Shown here one piece after another: positions 16,361 through 24,669 of a DNA stretch of 61,534 bases. Made by a program: the position numbers and the translations under genes. The notes under the pieces are model-generated. The model was not told the origin of the DNA and did no database searches. It was given only the letters and a program-made list of their open reading frames with translations. The DNA lies in assembly GCA_028277395.1 (NCBI GenBank), contig JANQGJ010000075.1, forward strand, positions 1 to 61,534, written 5' to 3'. The stretch comes from Bacteroidales bacterium (GTDB lineage Bacteria > Bacteroidota > Bacteroidia > Bacteroidales > F082). Numbering within the stretch: the stretch's first letter is position 1; each line of letters begins with the position of its first letter.

Positions 16361-17287
16361 ATGGGAACAATTAGATATTACCTGTATCTTCAGATAAAAA
16401 TGTTTATCCGAAAACTTAAAGACCTTGGTTTTGATCCGGTTGCAGGGTTAATACTGTTATTTATTGTGTTTATCGGATTTTCTTTTTTTCTGTTTTACAA
16501 GACTTCATACGCAGATTACTTATACATACTTGTTGCATTGGGGGCGTTGTCACAACTTAGTGAAAGAAACAGGAATGACTTCCTAAAATCAGTTTTTAAC
16601 CATTTAACATACTTAAAACTCAGACTGGCTGAAAATTTACTCGTTACCGCTCCTTTTATTATGTTCCTGTTATTCAAACAACTCTATATATCAGCATTAA
16701 TATTAACTGTAGCTTCATCGTTGCTGGCCCTGGTCAATATTGCTACATCAATAAGTACTACAATTCCCACACCTTTTTATCATAAACCATTTGAATTTAC
16801 TATTGGATTCAGAAATACATTCTCCCTGTTCATTTTCTCATATTTTCTGACATATATGTCGGTTTCCGCAGGTAACTTTAACCTTGGCGGATTTGCCCTA
16901 CTCCTTAATTTCGGTGTTATCATTTCCTATTTTACAAAACTTGAAAATGAATATTATATATGGGTATTCAATATAACCCCGGGTAGGTTTCTAATTCAGA
17001 AAATTAAAACAGCCATTTTATATTCTACAATACTCATTTTTCCTGTGATCATTGCACTTGGTATTTTCTTCAACAACAACCTGGAAATACTGTTAATTCT
17101 TATCTTGCCCGGGTACATCTATCTGATTACGGTCATTATGGCAAAATACTCTTCTTATCCACATGAGGTAAATCTGCCTCAGGCACTGTTAATTGGTATT
17201 AGCCTGTTGTTCCCACCTGTTTTACTTGTCTTGATCCCATTCTTTTACATACAATCAACAAAACGACTTAAAGATATTTTGTCATGA
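16361..17287 (+). CDS. ABC exporter membrane subunit
   Basis: This 308 aa protein has about eight hydrophobic segments and no signal peptide or catalytic motif. It overlaps the following ATPase gene by 4 bases (ATGA), the usual arrangement for translationally coupled ABC subunits. The sequence does not clearly match a named permease family. The pair is probably an exporter, since no binding protein is present; substrate unknown. The neighbouring DUF1648 gene (an SdpI-related domain) makes a peptide or membrane-stress role conceivable. Confidence 0.75.
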   Translation: MGTIRYYLYLQIKMFIRKLKDLGFDPVAGLILLFIVFIGFSFFLFYKTSYADYLYILVALGALSQLSERNRNDFLKSVFNHLTYLKLRLAENLLVTAPFIMFLLFKQLYISALILTVASSLLALVNIATSISTTIPTPFYHKPFEFTIGFRNTFSLFIFSYFLTYMSVSAGNFNLGGFALLLNFGVIISYFTKLENEYYIWVFNITPGRFLIQKIKTAILYSTILIFPVIIALGIFFNNNLEILLILILPGYIYLITVIMAKYSSYPHEVNLPQALLIGISLLFPPVLLVLIPFFYIQSTKRLKDILS

Positions 17288-17964
17288 TAAAAATTGAAAA
17301 CCTGATTAAAAAATACGGTTCAAAGGTAGTCCTCAATAATATCAATATGAGTTTTGGTAAAGGGAAAGTCATTGGTATTGTTGGTGAAAACGGGGCTGGT
17401 AAAACAACATTGTTCAGATGTATTGCCGGACTTGAAAAGTACTCAGGTACAATTTCATCCGATTTTGACAAACTCAGGAATCATCTGGGATTTTTACCTA
17501 CAGTACCATTTTTCTTTTCAAAAACTACCGGAAGTGAATATATCAGACTGATTTGCAATGCCAGAAGTAAAAAAACCGGGGATCTAAATCAGCGAAATCT
17601 GTTCGAACTACCCTTAAATCAATACGCCTCAACATATTCAACAGGTATGAAGAAGAAACTGGCATTTACTGCTGTTCTCATGCAGGAAAACAGTTGTTAT
17701 ATTCTTGACGAACCTTTCAATGGTGTTGACATTCAGAGTAATATTATTATTGGCAACATAATACATCAATTAAAAGAATTAGGGAAAACAGTCATCATTT
17801 CCTCACATATTTTCTCAACATTAAGCGATACATGCGATGAAATCCACCATTTAAAAGAAGGAAATATTATAAAAACTGTTGGTAAAGAAAATTTCAGTAA
17901 ACTTGAAGACGAAATGAAATTGGCTACAGTTGGTAACAAAGTTGTTAATTTCGGACTAAAATAA
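17284..17964 (+). CDS. ABC exporter ATP-binding subunit
   Basis: This 226 aa ATPase has Walker A GENGAGKTT (residues 34-42), a shortened signature STGMKKKL in place of LSGGQ, Walker B CYILDEPFNGVD and a switch His in ISSHIF. It should energise the membrane subunit encoded immediately upstream, with which it overlaps by 4 bases. The STGMK-type signature is common in small exporters of the ABC-2 class. The next gene, an SRPBCC protein, begins 7 bases later and is probably in the same operon. Confidence 0.92.
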   Translation: MIKIENLIKKYGSKVVLNNINMSFGKGKVIGIVGENGAGKTTLFRCIAGLEKYSGTISSDFDKLRNHLGFLPTVPFFFSKTTGSEYIRLICNARSKKTGDLNQRNLFELPLNQYASTYSTGMKKKLAFTAVLMQENSCYILDEPFNGVDIQSNIIIGNIIHQLKELGKTVIISSHIFSTLSDTCDEIHHLKEGNIIKTVGKENFSKLEDEMKLATVGNKVVNFGLK

Positions 17965-17971
17965 CAAGATT

Positions 17972-18418
17972 ATGAAGAAAACTGATGCACCAGTAATAGT
18001 AGAACAAACTTTTGATACGTCCATTGGTAATGTATGGAGTGCCATTACCAACCACCCTGAGATGATCCGGTGGTTTTTCGAAAATATACCTGCTTTTGAA
18101 CCTGTAACAGGATTTCAAACCAGCTTTGATGTCATATCAGATGATAGAGTTTTTCCTCATATCTGGCAAATTACCGAGGTAATACCCCTCAAGAAGATAA
18201 CATATGACTGGAGCTATGACGGATATTCCGGCAGGTCAGTTGTTGAGTTTGAACTGACTGATGAAGAAGACCGGACAAGACTTACTCTTACTGCCACAGT
18301 TACAGAAGATTTTGATGATAATATCCCCGAGTTCAGGAGAGATAGCTGTGAAGCCGGCTGGGATTATTTTATTAAAGGAAGATTGAGGGGGTATTTGGAG
18401 ATTGAGGAGTATCCCTAA
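17972..18418 (+). CDS. SRPBCC (AHSA1-type) domain protein
   Basis: This 148 aa protein begins with the typical VIVEQTFDTSIGNVWSAITNHPEMIRWFFENIPAFEP pattern of activator-of-Hsp90-like SRPBCC domains and ends with a long C-terminal helix (CEAGWDYFIKGRLRGYLE). These cytoplasmic helix-grip proteins bind hydrophobic ligands. The gene follows the ABC ATPase by 7 bases. Ligand and role are unknown. Confidence 0.9.
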   Translation: MKKTDAPVIVEQTFDTSIGNVWSAITNHPEMIRWFFENIPAFEPVTGFQTSFDVISDDRVFPHIWQITEVIPLKKITYDWSYDGYSGRSVVEFELTDEEDRTRLTLTATVTEDFDDNIPEFRRDSCEAGWDYFIKGRLRGYLEIEEYP

Positions 18419-18445
18419 ATGAACTTTATGTAAACGAATTAAATA

Positions 18446-18477
18446 ATCCTGTCCGACATTAAAGTGTCGGGCAGGAT
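18446..18477. terminator. Bidirectional hairpin between convergent genes
   Basis: A 13 bp stem (ATCCTGTCCGACA, 18446-18458, with TGTCGGGCAGGAT, 18465-18477, one G-T wobble) lies between the convergent SRPBCC and ABC-F genes. T runs on either side are weak, so termination efficiency is uncertain. Confidence 0.6.
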
Positions 18478-18507
18478 ATAATACAATCAGCAATTGTATT
18501 TCTAAGG

Positions 18508-20397
18508 TCAATCAACAAACTCATCCAACTCCATCCATCTAATGGTTTTCATATCTATCAAATTTATCACCTCCCCTATTCTAACAGATAGTTTTTCAAG
18601 CTCTTCATAATCAACACATTCTGAGCCTATTTTTTCTTCAAGATTTGACTTTTCCTCTTCGAGTTTTTCAATTTCACAGGGAAGAGCATCATATTCCTTT
18701 TTCTCATGGTAGGTAAGTTTGGTTTTTTCCTTTGGTGCAACTAAACTTTTTTTCTTCTCTTTCTTTTCAGCCCCCGATTCAAGCTTCTGCTGTCGTTCTT
18801 TTTCATCCATCATCAGCCTGTATTCCGTATAATTACTGTGGTAATCCTTGATCTTACCATCACCTTCGAATACAAACAGATGGTCAACAAGTTTATCCAG
18901 GAAATACCTGTCGTGGGAAACCAATATCAGGCACCCTTTAAATCCTTCAAGAAATTCTTCCAGCTTGTTGAGTGTAAGCAAGTCAAGGTCGTTGGTTGGC
19001 TCATCAAGTATCAGAAAATTAGGATTCTTTATCAATACAGTAAGCAGGTACAACCTGCGGCGCTCACCTCCGCTTAATTTTGACACATGATCGTTTTGTA
19101 CTTTGGGAGAGAACATAAAATGCTGCAAAAACTGGGATGCTGTAAGACTGTTTCCCTTACCAGTGGGAATTATCTCGGCAATGTCTTTAACCACTTCAAG
19201 TACTGTTTGTGACTCACGTATCTTTATTCCTTCCTGTTTGTAATACCCATAAACAATGGTATCTCCGGTAACAATGGTTCCGGAATCAGGATCTTGCTCC
19301 TGCATTATCAGATTCAGAAAACTGGTTTTCCCGGCACCATTTTTACCAACAAAACCTATTCTTTCTCCCTTTTTAAATACATAATCGTAGTTTTTTAGAA
19401 TAACAGTGTCACCAAAACTTTTACTAACATTTTCCATTTCAAGAATTTTCCCACCAACACGCGACATATGAACACCTAACTTCAACTCATCCTGCTTCTT
19501 TGCACTTGTTGCTGTTTCTTTGGTTCTGTGAAAGCTGTCGATCCTGGCTTTTGATTTTGTTGTTCTGGCTTTGGGCATCCTTCTGATCCATTCAAGCTCC
19601 TTTTTCATGAGTTTCTTCGCCTTGTCTATTTCAATGCGATTTACTTCTTCCCGCTCTGATCGTTTTTCAAGAAAATAGCTGTAATTACCTCTGTGAATGT
19701 GCAGGTTACCATCACTTATTTCAAGAATATTATTACATATCCTGTCAAGAAAATATCTGTCGTGGGTTACCATGAGTAATGTTACTGATGAATTCTGAAG
19801 ATGCTTCTCCAGCCACTCGATCATATCTATATCAAGATGGTTAGTTGGTTCATCAAGTAGCAGTATATCAGGATTATCAAGTAATGCCAATGCCAGTGAC
19901 AACCGTTTTAACTGGCCTCCAGACATTGTATCAATTTTTTTGTCAGGTTCATTTACATTGAATCTTTCCAGAAGTTGTTTTAGTCTTCTGTCATAATCCC
20001 AAGCATCATGAATATCCATCTTTGCAGTAGCAAGTTCCAGCTGACGTTGGGTTTCATTAGTATAATTTTCAGCCTGCTGCTGTACCGCTATTTCATACTC
20101 CTTTATCACCTCTACCAAACCTGTATCGGCATTTGCAACCACTTCATTAACTGTAAGATCTCCATCAAAACTTGGTTCCTGGGGAAGCATTGAAATTCTT
20201 ATACCATCTCTTACAGAAACCATACCTGTATCTCCCTGATCTTCACCGGCAAGTATTCTAAGCAATGTGGATTTACCTGTTCCATTGTTGGCAACCAAAG
20301 CTACTTTATCCCCCTTCTCAAGTCCAAAATTTATATTCTCAAACAAGACCTTTTCACCATAACTTTTTGATATATTCTCTGCAGATAAATAATTCAT
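18508..20397 (-). CDS. ABC-F family ATPase (Uup-like)
   Basis: This 629 aa soluble protein has two ABC domains. The first has Walker A VANNGTGKST and signature MSGGQLKRL; the second has Walker A GKNGAGKTS and signature LSGGERRRL. Walker B motifs are ILLLDEPTNHLD and FLILDEPTNDLD. The linker between them is Lys/Arg-rich, and a C-terminal coiled coil of about 80 residues (YDALPCEIEKLEEEKSNLEEK) is typical of the Uup subgroup. ABC-F proteins act at the ribosome or on DNA rather than in transport. It is divergent from rimM across 151 bases containing a promoter for each direction. Confidence 0.93.
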   Translation of the reverse strand: MNYLSAENISKSYGEKVLFENINFGLEKGDKVALVANNGTGKSTLLRILAGEDQGDTGMVSVRDGIRISMLPQEPSFDGDLTVNEVVANADTGLVEVIKEYEIAVQQQAENYTNETQRQLELATAKMDIHDAWDYDRRLKQLLERFNVNEPDKKIDTMSGGQLKRLSLALALLDNPDILLLDEPTNHLDIDMIEWLEKHLQNSSVTLLMVTHDRYFLDRICNNILEISDGNLHIHRGNYSYFLEKRSEREEVNRIEIDKAKKLMKKELEWIRRMPKARTTKSKARIDSFHRTKETATSAKKQDELKLGVHMSRVGGKILEMENVSKSFGDTVILKNYDYVFKKGERIGFVGKNGAGKTSFLNLIMQEQDPDSGTIVTGDTIVYGYYKQEGIKIRESQTVLEVVKDIAEIIPTGKGNSLTASQFLQHFMFSPKVQNDHVSKLSGGERRRLYLLTVLIKNPNFLILDEPTNDLDLLTLNKLEEFLEGFKGCLILVSHDRYFLDKLVDHLFVFEGDGKIKDYHSNYTEYRLMMDEKERQQKLESGAEKKEKKKSLVAPKEKTKLTYHEKKEYDALPCEIEKLEEEKSNLEEKIGSECVDYEELEKLSVRIGEVINLIDMKTIRWMELDEFVD

Positions 20398-20440
20398 TTC
20401 TTAAATATTCAGTTTATGTCGCCAACATTTGTATTTGTTA

Positions 20441-20448
20441 CAAAAGTA
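20441..20448 (-). promoter_or_regulatory. -7 element of the ABC-F gene
   Basis: On the minus strand this reads TACTTTTG (TAnnTTTG), 43 bases upstream of the start at 20397. Confidence 0.5.
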
Positions 20449-20520
20449 AACTTACTTTCATATAAGTGGAAACAATAATTGAACATGGTAGCCAAAAACT
20501 ATACAATCAACGAAATGTAC

Positions 20521-20528
20521 TAATTTTG
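20521..20528 (+). promoter_or_regulatory. -7 element of rimM
   Basis: TAATTTTG matches TAnnTTTG, 20 bases upstream of the rimM ATG. Confidence 0.5.
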
Positions 20529-20548
20529 CCTTCAATAAATTAAAAATC

Positions 20549-21082
20549 ATGAGTAACTTAAACGACTATTTCTATCTTGGTAAAGTAGTTAAACTACATG
20601 GGTACGAAGGTAAATTATCGATTTATCTTGACACTGACAGTCCGGGTGAATATGCTGATCTGGAAGTAGTTTACCTAAACATACAGGGTAACCCAGTACC
20701 TTTCTTCATCACTGAAATAAGTATTCTTAACAATAAGGCAACTGTACGATTCATGGATATCAATACAGTTGATAAAGCTGAAGAAATTGTAAATAAAGAA
20801 ATGTATCTGCCGCTTTCAATGTTGCCTGAAAGAACAGGTAATAAGTTTTATTATCACGAAGTTCCGGGGATGATAGTTGTAGATGAGAACTTTGGTGAAC
20901 TGGGGCAAATAAAATCAGTCCTTGAATATCCGAATATGGCTGTTCTACAGGTTTTTTATAAGGATAATGAAGTACTTATCCCGATCAATGATGAGATCAT
21001 AATTGATGTTGACAGAGAAAAGAATATTATGAAAGTCAGTTCACCTGAAGGTTTGCTGGATATTTATATAAATCCTTCCTGA
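20549..21082 (+). CDS. rimM: Ribosome maturation factor RimM
   Basis: This 177 aa protein begins FYLGKVVKLHGYEGKLSIYLDTDSP and contains the PRC-barrel part (FYYHEVPGMIVVDENFGELGQIKSVLEYPNMAVLQV, then VLIPINDEIIIDVDREKNIM). This is the expected two-domain RimM architecture at normal length. RimM binds ribosomal protein S19 and assists 16S rRNA processing and 30S head assembly. Its usual partner genes (rpsP, trmD) are not adjacent. It is followed 12 bases later by a tRNA methyltransferase gene, with which it probably forms an operon. Confidence 0.95.
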   Translation: MSNLNDYFYLGKVVKLHGYEGKLSIYLDTDSPGEYADLEVVYLNIQGNPVPFFITEISILNNKATVRFMDINTVDKAEEIVNKEMYLPLSMLPERTGNKFYYHEVPGMIVVDENFGELGQIKSVLEYPNMAVLQVFYKDNEVLIPINDEIIIDVDREKNIMKVSSPEGLLDIYINPS

Positions 21083-21094
21083 TAAAGTCAATAA

Positions 21095-21805
21095 ATGGAA
21101 CCATTTCACTTCAGGCAGTTTAGTCTTCAACATCACAAGTCTACAATGAAAGTTGGCACCGATGCCATTTTACTTGGTGTATGGGCTGGTGTTGAAAACA
21201 AAAAACGAATACTAGATGTTGGCACAGGTTCGGGAGTTATAGCCCTATTGACTGCCTGTAGGTCAAAAGCAGATATCGATGCAATTGATATTGACATTGA
21301 TTCCTGCACTGAAGCACTTGGAAATTTTCAGAATTCACCATTTGGTGAACGAATGAATGTGGTACATAATAGTTTTGACAAATTTTCAGAAATCATAACA
21401 TCAAGGTACGACCTGATAATTTCAAATCCACCGTTTTTTACTTCTGGTATTGTTTCACCGAAAGAACAAAGAGAACATGCAAGACACAACAAACTACTGG
21501 ATCACAAACAAATATGCAAAGGATCTGACAGACTTTTAGATAATAACGGTATTCTGGCAATCGTACTTCCAACTGCCATTGCTGTTGATTTTATAACAAC
21601 TGCTGAGAATCATGGTTTGTACCTTAACAGAAGACTCGATATAATTCCAAAACACGGACTGAAAGCTAACAGAACTAATATGGAGTTTAGCCGTAAAGTA
21701 CCTGTAAAACCGAAAAAAAGTGAGATCACACTGAGAAATACCAATAGTGAATACACAAATGAATACAAAGAGATAATGAATGATTATCTGGTAAATATTA
21801 AATGA
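21095..21805 (+). CDS. trmN6: tRNA1(Val) (adenine37-N6)-methyltransferase
   Basis: This 236 aa Rossmann-fold methyltransferase has the SAM-binding DVGTGSGVIALL segment and the NPPFF catalytic motif of N6-adenine methyltransferases (LIISNPPFFTSGI). It begins FHFRQFSLQHHKSTMKVGTDAILLGVW, the signature of the YfiC/TrmN6 family, which modifies A37 of tRNA1(Val). The gene follows rimM by 12 bases, and its stop lies only 4 bases from the stop of the convergent channel gene. Confidence 0.92.
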   Translation: MEPFHFRQFSLQHHKSTMKVGTDAILLGVWAGVENKKRILDVGTGSGVIALLTACRSKADIDAIDIDIDSCTEALGNFQNSPFGERMNVVHNSFDKFSEIITSRYDLIISNPPFFTSGIVSPKEQREHARHNKLLDHKQICKGSDRLLDNNGILAIVLPTAIAVDFITTAENHGLYLNRRLDIIPKHGLKANRTNMEFSRKVPVKPKKSEITLRNTNSEYTNEYKEIMNDYLVNIK

Positions 21806-21808
21806 TTA

Positions 21809-22456
21809 CTACTTACGTGAAGAATTCAGATATTTACCAACGATCATGGCAATTATTACAGTAAGATAAAGCTGACCGCTTGCCCCGATAAAGATACTTA
21901 CCGATCGTGCTTCAATGCTTATTGGTACTATTTCGCCGTATCCAATCGTAGTCAGGGTAATAAAACTGTAATATATAAGCGAGCTAAACCGATAATCTGA
22001 TTCGCCGATAGCAATTGCACTTTCGTCAAAGCCCAATAATATTGCATTAAGTAGCACACCAATTATTCCTATCAGTAAATAACCACATACTGCCTGAATA
22101 ATAATAGCTACGGATACTTCACTGTTTTCTGCAATATGTTTAATAAGAATTCCGGCAGCAATGGTAAAAGTTAAAGCGCTTATGAGAAAAACACTGGCAG
22201 TAAGATACTTGTCGAAAAGAAAGATCAATAGTGTATTTGCAATAATTGCAATTATAACCATATATCTCATCCAGTGGTTTCTACGTCCTATGATTGAGAA
22301 TATTGAAATCAGTACCAACGTATATGCAATTGTAACAAACAAATTATGCTCTAATCTTATATCTATAACAGGAAAAATAAAAACAAAAGCTATAATTGAA
22401 GCAAGCAAAAAAATGCTGTTGTCAACTCCAAAAACATATCCGGGTTTTCTCTTCAT
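21809..22456 (-). CDS. Potassium channel family protein
   Basis: From the ATG at 22456 the protein is 215 aa; an upstream TTG at 22489 is less likely. There are about six membrane segments. The last pair brackets a pore loop with the selectivity filter TTIGYGEIVP, diagnostic of K+ channels. There is no cytoplasmic RCK/TrkA-N domain, and the last residues end soon after the final helix. It is convergent with trmN6 (4-base gap). Voltage sensing is doubtful, as no regular Arg-bearing S4 is evident. Confidence 0.9.
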   Translation of the reverse strand: MKRKPGYVFGVDNSIFLLASIIAFVFIFPVIDIRLEHNLFVTIAYTLVLISIFSIIGRRNHWMRYMVIIAIIANTLLIFLFDKYLTASVFLISALTFTIAAGILIKHIAENSEVSVAIIIQAVCGYLLIGIIGVLLNAILLGFDESAIAIGESDYRFSSLIYYSFITLTTIGYGEIVPISIEARSVSIFIGASGQLYLTVIIAMIVGKYLNSSRK

Positions 22457-22553
22457 AACTGTATTGTAATGCCAACAAGATTTTAACAAATATAATCATA
22501 GTTTTTTAATAAATAATTTGATAAATCATCGCAGGTATAAATTGTTTTTATCC

Positions 22554-22561
22554 TATTTTTG
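22554..22561 (+). promoter_or_regulatory. -7 element of the aconitase-family gene
   Basis: TATTTTTG matches TAnnTTTG. It overlaps the upstream TTG candidate start (22559) and so supports the ATG at 22586 as the real start. Confidence 0.55.
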
Positions 22562-22585
22562 AAGCGTCATAAAACTGATTTTAAA

Positions 22586-24388
22586 ATGAATATCATTGAG
22601 AAAATAATTGCAGCACATACGAACAAAGAAGTTGTGGCTGCCGGCGATATTGCCGACATTAGCATTGATGCCAGAGTTGCGCGTGATTTTGGTGGGCCAA
22701 ATGTTGTAAAGAACCTGGAAGACCTTGGTCTGGATATTGATGACACTTCCAAAACTTTTTTTACATTTGACACCAACCCAACAGGAAGCGACCAGAAATA
22801 TGCTGTTAATCAACAAATTGTACGAACATATGCCCGTAAGAAAGGCATTAAAGTTTACGACATTGATACCGGTATTGGTACACACACATTGATCAGTGAA
22901 GGTTTGGCATGGCCAGGTTCAACTGCTGTTACAACTGATTCACATGCAAATATTCTTGGTGCTATCGGAGCATTTGGTCAGGGAATGGGCGATAAGGATA
23001 TCAGTGCTGCTTTCCATAAAGGAAAAGTTTGGTTTAAGATTCCTGAATCTGTGAAGATCACTTTGAATGGGAAAAGACCGGATAATGTTTCTGCAAAAGA
23101 TATCGTTCTGAACTTACTTGGACATTTTGGTGCAAACGGCCTGCTTGGTAAAGCTGTTGAGTTTTATGGCAAGGAAGTTGACAAATTAACACTTGATGAG
23201 CGAATTACTATTGCTTCAATGGGAACTGAAATGGGAGTTATCATACTTCTTTTCACTCCCAATGATGAAGTAATGGAATATTGTGAAAAGTGTACAGGAA
23301 GAAAACTTGAGAAAATAGAAGCTGATGCAGATGCTGTTTATGCTGAAGAACATGAGCTTGATATCAGCACTTTTGTACCAATGGTGAGCCGTCCCGGCAA
23401 ACCTCATGATACTGTTGATATAGAAACCCAGAAGAAAACAAGAATTGACTCAGGGTTTATCGGCAGTTGTACAAACGGACGTATTGAAGATATGCGGATT
23501 GCAGCAAAGATCCTAAAGGGAAGAAAAGTTGCCCCCGGAGTTGTATTAAAAATAGTTCCTGCAACTGATGAGATTTGGCAACAATGTCTTGATGAAGGTA
23601 TTATAAAAATATTCAAAGATTCCGGAGTACTGTTTTCAAATGCCGGATGTGCCGGATGTGCTGCCGGACAGGTTGGTCAAAACGGACCTGGAGAAATAAC
23701 AATCAGTACAGGTAACAGAAACTTCCCTGGTAAACAGGGTAAAGGGAGCGTTTACCTTGCCTCCCCGGCCTCAGTTGCAGCTTCAGCAATTGCCGGTTAT
23801 ATTACTACTGAAGACGATATACCTGATGTAGCACCTGAATATGATTATGCTGACCTCGAATCACGTATTGAGAAAGCTGTAAAGCAGGAAAAACCACAGG
23901 ACAAAAAAGTTGAAGTTGAAGGTCATGTATGGGTTATTAATGAAGATGATATTGACACAGATATGATTTTCCATAACAGGTACCTACAGATTACCGATCC
24001 TGCTGAAATGGGACAGTATATTTTTGATAACCTTGCAGGATATGAGGATTTCGCTAAAAAAGCACAACCGGGCGACATTGTTATAACAGGTAAGAACTTT
24101 GGTGCCGGTAGTTCACGCCAGCAGGCTGTTGACGGATTCAAAACATTGGGTATCCAGGCCATTCTTGCTGAATCTTTTGGTGCTATTTACGAAAGAAATG
24201 CCATTAATGCTGCATTCCCAATTTTAACATACGATACATTAGACAGAATCGATATTGAAAACAGGAACCTCGTTAATGTCAACTTCGAAACTGGTGTGAT
24301 CACAAATGTTTCTAAAAATAAAACAGGTAATATTACTCCTTTTTCAGAGGTACAACTTGAAATTTATAAAAACGACGGATTGTTTTAG
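22586..24388 (+). CDS. Aconitase/isopropylmalate dehydratase family, fused large and small subunits
   Basis: From the ATG at 22586 this is a 600 aa protein; an in-frame TTG at 22559 overlaps the promoter and is rejected. Residues 1-425 resemble LeuC/aconitase catalytic domains, with the three [4Fe-4S] ligands Cys295 (GSCTNGR), Cys355 and Cys358 (NAGCAGC) and the TDSHANILGA loop. Residues 430-600 resemble LeuD/swivel domains (WVINEDDIDTDMI, GKNFGAGSSRQQA). The compact fused form is smaller than classical aconitases (about 750-900 aa) and resembles aconitase/homoaconitase-type proteins. The substrate may be citrate, homocitrate or isopropylmalate; no leuB, leuA or icd neighbour helps decide. 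Cytoplasmic. It is followed by a 56 aa ORF. Confidence 0.88.
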   Translation: MNIIEKIIAAHTNKEVVAAGDIADISIDARVARDFGGPNVVKNLEDLGLDIDDTSKTFFTFDTNPTGSDQKYAVNQQIVRTYARKKGIKVYDIDTGIGTHTLISEGLAWPGSTAVTTDSHANILGAIGAFGQGMGDKDISAAFHKGKVWFKIPESVKITLNGKRPDNVSAKDIVLNLLGHFGANGLLGKAVEFYGKEVDKLTLDERITIASMGTEMGVIILLFTPNDEVMEYCEKCTGRKLEKIEADADAVYAEEHELDISTFVPMVSRPGKPHDTVDIETQKKTRIDSGFIGSCTNGRIEDMRIAAKILKGRKVAPGVVLKIVPATDEIWQQCLDEGIIKIFKDSGVLFSNAGCAGCAAGQVGQNGPGEITISTGNRNFPGKQGKGSVYLASPASVAASAIAGYITTEDDIPDVAPEYDYADLESRIEKAVKQEKPQDKKVEVEGHVWVINEDDIDTDMIFHNRYLQITDPAEMGQYIFDNLAGYEDFAKKAQPGDIVITGKNFGAGSSRQQAVDGFKTLGIQAILAESFGAIYERNAINAAFPILTYDTLDRIDIENRNLVNVNFETGVITNVSKNKTGNITPFSEVQLEIYKNDGLF

Positions 24389-24438
24389 ATACTAACCATT
24401 ATCGTCCACGTTACTCTCTGGAGTGCACGTTCGTTAAA

Positions 24439-24609
24439 ATGACAAACGAACTGAAATTCTTTCTTGTTGAACTTTGCGGAGTTTCGTTGCTGCCCGCTTT
24501 TCCTGCACTCTTTTATAATATTGTAATGAGTGTCGGTCTCAACGGTGTTATAGGAATATTCACACCGTCAAAACTTGATAAAAATCTTCTTGTTCCGGAA
24601 AAGGAATAA
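24439..24609 (+). CDS. 56 aa small hydrophobic protein
   Basis: An ATG at 24439 opens a 56-codon frame (MTNELKFFLVELCGVSLLPA, then FYNIVMSVGLNGVIGIFTPS) ending TAA at 24609. It encodes one probable membrane segment. It lies 50 bases downstream of the aconitase gene and just before a terminator hairpin, so it would be transcribed with it. The composition is protein-like, but I do not recognise the family. Confidence 0.45.
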   Translation: MTNELKFFLVELCGVSLLPAFPALFYNIVMSVGLNGVIGIFTPSKLDKNLLVPEKE

Positions 24610-24635
24610 CAAAAAGAGGAATTAAAGGAGTAATT

Positions 24636-24668
24636 GAGGTTGTCAGGATGTAATATTCAGACAGCCTC
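24636..24668. terminator. Bidirectional terminator
   Basis: GAGGTTGTC (24636-24644) pairs with GACAGCCTC (24660-24668) with one mismatch, followed by TTTACTTTTT on the plus strand. It lies between the convergent aconitase unit and the DUF4173 gene. Confidence 0.65.
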
Positions 24669-24669
24669 T

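Noticed and set aside
18838..19090. Antisense frames within the ABC-F gene
   Set aside because: Shadows of a strongly coding gene on the other strand.
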